Assembly: GCA_026874595.1 (NCBI GenBank) | Contig: CM049307.1 | Location: 50,271,178 to 50,335,177 of the forward strand | Length of the DNA stretch: 64,000 bases | Direction of reading: 5' to 3' | DNA from: Sipunculus nudus | Taxonomy: Eukaryota > Annelida > Sipuncula > Golfingiida > Sipunculidae | In this document: one piece after another, positions 62,001 to 64,000 of the stretch | How positions within the stretch are numbered: position 1 is the stretch's first letter | Layout: each line of letters starts with the position of its first letter | Made by a program: the position numbers and the translations under genes | The notes under the pieces: generated by a model | What the model was told of the DNA's origin: nothing | Database searches by the model: none | What the model saw: only the letters and a program-made list of their open reading frames with translations

Positions 62001-62944
62001 AAATTCTTAATTGCCATATTAGGTTGTCACTTCCATATGTTGTTTTCTTGGAAATTATTGAAAAATATAAACTTTTAAGTAAACCATCTACAAAAAAACA
62101 TGTGGATGGCAGTTGGTGAAATGGACTATAGTTTTGATTAATTTCCGTTATGACATTTCATCAATTGATCATTTGAGACTAAAATTAATATTTGTGATAA
62201 ATTTTCATGTTGCATATGATTATATTTTATATATCAAGTCGTTATGATACACCAAATAATCTACGATCACTTCCCATGAGCTTCTAAATCTTGATGACGC
62301 TTCCACTGATATTCCTTTCCATACAAAGAGCTTCTACTGTACACAGGTGCTTAAATCCCTATAGTTGTATCTGACTCTACCGGGTAATGATAATGATCAG
62401 TTCGGTTATTGATTTGATGCAAATGGGGTAAAATATTGGACCGTATCCTTGGCAAGCATGATGATTTTATATTAAGACACGCGGCCAACCATATCTGCGC
62501 AGCGGAACGCAGTGGCATAAGGTTCCGTGTATGATCAGCCATAACATGAGACGTCCTCGATTTTCGGTAAAGCTAAACCTTCGCTTGCTGAACAAGAATA
62601 TAATTTCTTGTATTATCGTCCAACGCAGATGTCGCCTTTCCAGGCTTTTCTATTTATTACATATTGATTTTGTTATTATTAATTATTATTAATTTTCCCC
62701 TTTTGCCTCTATTTGTAACAAAACTCATTTATTTTCACTGTACTTAATTAAGTCAGATCCGTTTATTGGGAATAAAAAGCACCTATGGACAGTATTGATA
62801 TAATTTATATAAAATAGAACAAATTTATACCATGTCCCAGTCGGGTTCAGATACATTAACCGACAACTCCTCATAAAAGCTGGCGTAGCCCTCGTTCAGC
62901 CATATATCGTCCCACCATTCACATGTTACCAGGTTCCCAAAAAA
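35932..62944 (-). CDS. Aminopeptidase N-like M1 zinc metallopeptidase, C-terminal half, multi-exon (5' part beyond the window)
   Basis: Fifteen GT-AG coding segments on the minus strand can be recognised. Using one of the two alternative catalytic exons, 14 segments join in phase to 1695 nt (564 residues plus stop). Family knowledge: M1 aminopeptidases remove N-terminal residues from peptides, usually as glycosylated ectoenzymes. The product starts right after the expected HELAHQ zinc motif, carries the third zinc ligand in WLNEG and the catalytic Tyr in TYSKG, then a beta-sandwich segment (WIKFN...YFRVNYD) and the alpha-helical ERAP1_C-like domain to the end. The length from HEXXH to the C-terminus fits vertebrate aminopeptidase N. 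Several N-glycosylation sequons (NTS, NRT, NLT, NGT, NVT, plus NVS/NYS in the alternative exons) suit an extracellular enzyme. The N-terminal domain, any membrane anchor and the promoter lie above 64,000. No AATAAA was seen on the minus strand close below the stop; the nearest is at 35,100-35,105. Orthology to a named vertebrate gene is not claimed. Confidence 0.93.
36470..36551 (-). CDS. Aminopeptidase exon (SFGRMVPNMVARF)
   Basis: 82 bp, completing an Arg codon then 27 codons, phase 0 end, acceptor tacag, donor CAG|gtaaat. It encodes RSFGRMVPNMVARFKNKFRL, matching the F.LGR.I......F.T...L segment near the C-terminus. It is too short to stand out as an open frame and was found by following the phase. 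Confidence 0.88.
36599..36672. repeat. (TA)n tract in an aminopeptidase intron
   Basis: About 37 TA units, the longest in the window. It lies about 50 bp from the acceptor of the exon at 36,470-36,551, so it is in the branch-point zone. Confidence 0.99.
37834..37974 (-). CDS. Aminopeptidase exon (VREQDFFTVVSYV)
   Basis: 141 bp, phase 2 to 2, acceptor tcacag, donor AG|gtaaat. It encodes YVREQDFFTVVSYVSATDVG and VAWDWVREHYDQL, the family's IRKQD...V......G....WDFV motif. Confidence 0.94.
38561..38640. repeat. 20-bp tandem repeat abutting a splice donor
   Basis: Four consecutive 20-bp units (38,561-580, 581-600, 601-620, 621-640; consensus acaggaagtaaacatttacg) end exactly at the exon border 38,640/38,641. 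On the minus strand the units begin GTACGT (the donor used), GGAAGT, GTAAAT and GTAAAT. Confidence 0.9.
38641..38820 (-). CDS. Aminopeptidase exon (NLRALVYRIGMEATGG)
   Basis: 180 bp, phase 2 to 2, acceptor ttctag, donor AG|gtacgt. It encodes SPNLRALVYRIGMEATGGET, EWDIMWERYL and GLASTRTAWLLQ, the P.LR..VY..G...GG..EW and L...W.L motifs of the helical domain. The Cys residues that vertebrate enzymes have at these two motifs are absent. The donor abuts a 20-bp tandem repeat. Confidence 0.94.
40540..40641 (-). CDS. Aminopeptidase exon (LLRSTVISVAC)
   Basis: 102 bp, entering in phase 2 and leaving in phase 2, acceptor ttcag, donor AC|gtaagt. It encodes LLRSTVISVACGNGNSACLQ and a WLED helix. The two Cys, six residues apart, match the first ectodomain disulfide of vertebrate aminopeptidase N. 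Confidence 0.93.
40900..42070. repeat. Partial copy of the 47.5-48.9 kb element
   Basis: It is co-linear with 47.79-48.87 kb, including the landmark acctcagttgactttcagtc. The segment ggtggcgcca..actagtcatggtcaatattc (41.63 kb) is repeated in degenerate form at 41.97 kb. Inverted termini were not found here. Confidence 0.7.
42590..42840 (+). repeat. Dispersed repeat, copy A (see 58.78 kb)
   Basis: The segment shares, in order and orientation, caatgtaatc, gctattcagag, gaaatgaaa.atatta, aattagaatta, ccttggttc, ggtttaga.ttaac and cttaattgtaatat with 58,780-59,030. A polyC run precedes both copies. Confidence 0.75.
42971..43011. repeat. PolyA tract
   Basis: A9-gt-A30 ending 21 bp before the 2.3-kb TIR element. 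Confidence 0.97.
43033..45341. mobile_element. 2.3-kb element with inverted termini and internal ~330-bp tandem units
   Basis: The left end reads gcttgccggaattcgg and the right end gattccggcaagc, giving a 12-bp terminal inverted repeat (GCTTGCCGGAAT). The right end also forms a hairpin with gcttgccgaaatc just inside. From ~43.2 to 44.45 kb there are about four ~330-bp units (the 'gttatggagaagac' landmark recurs near 43.26, 43.59, 43.92 and 44.25 kb), each with a GCGCC(C)CCTAGCGGCC-type motif. A diverged two-unit block follows at 44.65-45.3 kb. No protein-coding frame is visible, so it is non-autonomous. AAC flanks both ends and could be a 3-bp target duplication. Confidence 0.65.
45873..46180. 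repeat. 112-118-bp tandem repeat, about 2.7 units
   Basis: Units start with tagatt(t/c)tatt at 45,873, 45,985 and 46,103. Each contains agctagttg..gggttat and a cgtccttggctgccatattt core. A further degenerate core occurs at ~45.71 kb. Confidence 0.85.
47190..47470 (+). repeat. Dispersed repeat, copy A (see 54.1 kb)
   Basis: It shares gaaaggtca..., ccagat..ccttgtt.aatt, gcgggcccc.acat and a gggatta/gggttat block with 54,110-54,370, in the same orientation. Confidence 0.7.
47549..48897. mobile_element. 1.35-kb TIR-like dispersed element
   Basis: The left edge reads acctccaccaagg and the right edge gcttggcggaggt, an imperfect inverted pair (about 11 of 13). The interior from 47.79 kb on is shared with 40.90-42.07 kb in the same orientation (ggatatgtttat, gtcctttgacctcat, ggtggcgcca, acctcagttgactttcagtc). 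A SINE head is nested at 47,965-48,041. No coding frame. Confidence 0.6.
47965..48041 (-). mobile_element. SINE head-only copy nested in another repeat
   Basis: Reverse-complemented, it matches the tRNA-like head of the 20.9-kb SINE (agccgggagatcgtgag and ctcagccgaggcgg are shared). The B box is mutated (gtttgcatctc) and the GC-rich body is absent. An A-rich stretch follows the head directly (t-rich on the plus strand, 47,935-47,960). It interrupts the 47.55-48.90 kb element relative to its relative at 40.9-42.1 kb. Confidence 0.8.
49345..50400 (+). repeat. Dispersed repeat, copy B, apparently interrupted
   Basis: Left part (49.34-49.6 kb) and right part (acactggcgcatgtacc, 50.37 kb) match successive parts of 27.88-28.2 kb. 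The 49.74-50.3 kb stretch between them is a GC-richer, unrelated insertion. Confidence 0.5.
51188..51261 (-). CDS. Aminopeptidase exon (KYLRDMSAPIMDRLG)
   Basis: 74 bp, phase 0 to 2, acceptor cacag, donor AA|gtaaga. It encodes KYLRDMSAPIMDRLGV...HLE, and the split Lys codon is completed by the next exon 10.5 kb downstream. Confidence 0.92.
52386..52589 (-). CDS. Aminopeptidase exon (VSDRAHLVRDAF)
   Basis: 204 bp, 68 codons, phase 0 to 0, acceptor cttcag, donor AGA|gtaaga. It opens with VFSVSDRAHLVRDAFALA, the SDRA.L..DAF motif that begins the ERAP1_C-like helical domain, followed by YLKDETHYVAW and GRSHYEKCR. Confidence 0.95.
53281..53402. repeat. Degenerate (ACT/ACC)n trinucleotide tract
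   Basis: Runs of cta/act/acc/cct triplets in an aminopeptidase intron. The Val-rich frame on the minus strand is an artefact of this repeat. Confidence 0.93.
53618..53748 (-). CDS. Aminopeptidase exon (WIKFN...YFRVNYD)
   Basis: 131 bp, starting by completing a Ser codon and ending in phase 0, acceptor tttaag, donor ACA|gtatga. It encodes NPGSWIKFNRRQHCYFRVNY then a helix ending LLNSHT. In most relatives the strand reads W.K.N..Q.GYYRVNYD; here Gly is replaced by Cys. Confidence 0.93.
54110..54370 (+). repeat. Dispersed repeat, copy B (see 47.2 kb)
   Basis: Counterpart of 47,190-47,470. It sits between the aminopeptidase exons at 53,618-53,748 and 54,423-54,499, ending about 50 bp from the latter's donor. 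Confidence 0.7.
54423..54499 (-). CDS. Aminopeptidase exon (YKWYVPLTYTT)
   Basis: 77 bp, phase 2 to 1, acceptor tttaag, donor A|gtaagt. It encodes YKWYVPLTYTTENGAEGLIW, the family's W.VPL.Y.T motif, and an NRT sequon. Confidence 0.93.
54728..55166. mobile_element. 439-bp TIR element (Harbinger-like MITE candidate)
   Basis: GGGCCCCGC at 54,728-54,736 and GCGGGGCCC at 55,158-55,166 are perfect 9-bp inverted termini, flanked on both sides by TAA (54,725-54,727 and 55,167-55,169). A TWA target duplication is typical of PIF/Harbinger elements. Inside, a ~120-bp segment (catgatt..agggatgattg..atggccgcca) is present twice as degenerate direct repeats. It is located in an aminopeptidase intron. Confidence 0.7.
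55254..55323. repeat. (CT)n-polyC tract in an intron
   Basis: About 27 CT units followed by a run of about 13 C, 35 bp beyond the donor of the exon at 55,359-55,537. Confidence 0.98.
55359..55537 (-). CDS. Aminopeptidase exon (MDPWVYQMGFPVV)
   Basis: 179 bp, phase 0 to 2, acceptor gacag, donor CA|gtacgt. It contains TVMDPWVYQMGFPVV, the classic M1 'MDTWT.Q.GYPV' motif, followed by RQKRFMANP (the QxRF strand motif). A (CT)n-polyC tract lies just beyond its donor in the intron. Confidence 0.95.
56059..56890 (+). mobile_element. Probable solo LTR
   Basis: The 832-bp interval begins TGTTAC and ends GTAACA, the inverted dinucleotide-type ends of LTRs. It is less AT-rich than its surroundings, contains TATAAATA at 56,387-56,394 and AATAAA at 56,731-56,736, spaced like an LTR promoter and polyadenylation signal, and has a GT-rich stretch after the signal. 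No second LTR, primer-binding site or convincing 5-bp target duplication was found, so the borders are tentative. Confidence 0.45.
57040..57105 (-). CDS. Aminopeptidase exon (HYLRKREYS...MWADFNE)
   Basis: 66 bp, 22 codons, phase 0 to 0, acceptor tttcag, donor GAG|gttagt. It encodes the HYLRKREYSTATTQQMWADF segment, matching the YL...Y.NA...DLW motif of M1 enzymes. Confidence 0.9.
58526..58591 (-). CDS. Aminopeptidase exon (GSSILLMM...FRECVR)
   Basis: 66 bp, 22 codons, phase 0 to 0, acceptor tttcag, donor CGG|gtaaga. It continues TYSK with GSSILLMMRAFLGPDDFREC, the family's KGASVLRML...LG.. FR helices. Confidence 0.92.
58780..59030 (+). repeat. Dispersed repeat, copy B (see 42.6 kb)
   Basis: Same block of landmarks as copy A at 42,590-42,840, in the intron between the catalytic-tyrosine exon and the next aminopeptidase exon. 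A (TA)n tract follows its right end. Confidence 0.75.
59034..59067. repeat. (TA)n tract in an aminopeptidase intron
   Basis: Short TA run about 110 bp from the donor side of the catalytic-tyrosine exon. Confidence 0.98.
59175..59306 (-). CDS. Aminopeptidase exon with the catalytic tyrosine
   Basis: 132 bp, phase 0 to 0, acceptor ttcag, donor AAG|gtaaga. It encodes LEYPGG..., then GTDALNTSRPLVIEVNHP and ends FDGITYSK. The tyrosine of TYSK(G) corresponds to the transition-state-stabilising Tyr of M1 aminopeptidases (FDxISYSKG in the family). Confidence 0.93.
59307..61207 (-). other. Aminopeptidase intron
   Basis: No coding segment found. It holds a ggcgccaccactg repeat relic (~59.74 kb) and a G21 run at 61,109-61,129, about 80 bp from the donor of catalytic exon version 2. 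Confidence 0.6.
61208..61321 (-). CDS. Aminopeptidase exon, catalytic version 2 (YFGNIVT...WLNEG)
   Basis: This exon has the same length (114 bp), the same phase (0 to 0) and the same borders as the exon at 62,831-62,944. The acceptor follows a pyrimidine-rich tract (ctctctgtctag) and the donor is strong (ATG|gtaagt). It encodes WWDDIWLNEGYAS identically but differs at 9 of 38 residues, including Tyr for Phe at position 1, His for Glu at position 9, and the SRF/EEL segment after the zinc ligand. It joins in frame to the exon at 59,175-59,306. Confidence 0.9.
61322..62830 (-). other. 1.5-kb intron between the two catalytic exon versions
   Basis: No other exon (in particular no HELAHQ-type exon) is seen on the minus strand. 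Just upstream of version 2 the intron is purine-rich on the plus strand (61,322-61,385), that is a long pyrimidine tract on the transcript. Confidence 0.65.
62831..62944 (-). CDS. Aminopeptidase exon, catalytic version 1 (FFGNLVT...WLNEG)
   Basis: The exon is 114 bp (38 codons), phase 0 to 0, with acceptor tttcag and donor ATG|gtataa. It encodes the FGNLVT strand, then WWDDIWLNEGYAS, and ends EPDWDM. The Glu of WLNEG is the third zinc ligand in M1 enzymes. The first residue is Phe where most family members have the Trp of HQWFGN. A second copy of the same exon lies 1.5 kb downstream at 61,208-61,321. The donor (gtataa) is weaker than that of the second copy (gtaagt). No other exon lies between the two copies, so they appear to be alternatives within one gene rather than parts of two genes. 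Confidence 0.9.
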
Positions 62945-64000
62945 CTGAAACATACTCAATGTTAAACATATCCATATGTGAAAAAATACGTACGATGGGC
63001 CCTCGGGGCATAATTTAGCGGTTCGGTTACCCAGAGACCGTATCCGAGAATGGGCTCATGTGGAGAAAGTCGGCGGGGGTGGATGACAATTGCACGTCTG
63101 ATAATAGGACTTTTTTTATTCAAATACATATGCGGCCGCGTATATAAATAAATATGTGGCCTCAGTGTGACCTCAATAAGAATACGGGGCTGTTATTTAT
63201 TAGACATACAGTATTAATACAATATATACAAATAAAAACTGACAGCGTGCATAATAACCCTATTGTTTTATATATCTTGAAACTGTGACAGTGACAACTG
63301 TAAGATGAACCAACCGCAGATCAAGTGCACAAACGGATAACATCCCCCCCCCCCCCCCACCCGCCCAGGTGGAAAACTGAGAGCCTTTGCGGTTGTAATT
63401 TATAATAACTTATAAAAATATCTTCATGTAAGTAATTAAAGCGAATTCTATACATTTCCATATTCACAAAATGTTACATCCTCCAATAACCGCTTGTTTG
63501 TTGAAGAAATATATTTCAGCTATGTAATTATGAAAACCATGATTGCTCCTTATATAATATTCCTATCAAGAGTATCAATTTTTAACCAATAAAACTCCGC
63601 AAACGATGCAACTAGTTACAGTCAGCACATCCAAGCATCCAATGTTTACATTCACATGTTTAAGGGTAATGGTAACTAAATGCATGGGGGGGGGGGGGGG
63701 GGGGCTGAGCGATAATCGGGGATAGACAAATGGACTGTACGGCCTTGCAAATAAGGTAAAAGGGTAATAACAAATATCAGTTACAAACACGTGATCTAGG
63801 ACTAATATATTGTGCCGACATTTCAGCTTTTGAAAATCAGCCATATTGGAGATCTGACACATACAGATAATAGCTCAAGAAAAAAAAAATAAATCGATGA
63901 TTTTCCATCTGGGGTAATTTTTAATCAAATATGCATTTATAAATAAACTAATGAACCCCTAAATAGGCCTACTAGTCCTAATTCGATTGTAATGTGCTCG
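62945..64000 (-). other. Aminopeptidase intron, truncated by the window edge
   Basis: polyC at 63,344-63,358 and polyG at 63,686-63,704. The exon with HELAHQ is expected above 64,000. Confidence 0.55.

Noticed and set aside
62831-62944. A second, neighbouring aminopeptidase gene explaining the duplicate exon
   Set aside because: No other aminopeptidase exon, stop or start lies between the two copies, so tandem exons in one gene is the simpler reading, though sequence above 64,000 is not visible.

Overview
The window reads as nuclear DNA of an invertebrate animal, most likely a marine mollusc. It is AT-rich and almost gene-free, carries many long (TA)n microsatellites and G/C homopolymer runs, and holds several families of dispersed repeats (tRNA-derived SINEs, TIR elements, 'GCGCCCCCTAGCGG'-type repeats, deca-nucleotide CTCGAG minisatellites). 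The only gene I can support is split by GT-AG introns. The taxon is an inference from repeat style; no sequence marker fixes the species.

Right side, 35.9-62.9 kb, minus strand: the C-terminal half of an aminopeptidase N-like M1 zinc metallopeptidase. I could join 14 coding segments with compatible phases into 1695 nt (564 residues plus stop), from just after the expected HELAHQ motif (off-window, above 64,000) to the stop codon at 35,932-35,934. The third zinc ligand (WLNEG) and the catalytic tyrosine (TYSKG) are present. The standout feature is that the exon carrying WLNEG exists twice in tandem (62,831-62,944 and 61,208-61,321). Both copies are 114 bp and phase 0-0, with intact splice sites and strong protein conservation despite saturated synonymous change. 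This looks like a mutually exclusive exon pair that swaps part of the active site. Two small tandem repeats sit exactly on exon edges of the same gene: a 20-bp repeat at a splice donor, and a 50-bp repeat seeded by the last codons of the gene.

A 10.5-kb intron (40,642-51,187) is packed with repeats: a 2.3-kb element with inverted termini and internal ~330-bp tandem units, a 1.35-kb TIR-like element with a nested SINE head, and several repeats that recur elsewhere in the window. Other introns hold a 439-bp TIR element with TAA target duplications and a probable solo LTR.

Left side, 1-35.5 kb: no gene could be supported. It holds about 17 long (TA)n tracts (nearly all left of 24.2 kb), an ~89-bp satellite split by a full-length SINE with a 16-bp target duplication, a pogo/mariner-like MITE, a 477-bp TIR element, a CTCGAG-rich minisatellite with higher-order structure, a LINE 3' relic, and a few less AT-rich unique islands. 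One island (6.48-6.6 kb) has the layout of a TATA/CCAAT/CRE promoter. Others could be regulatory, but I cannot test conservation here.
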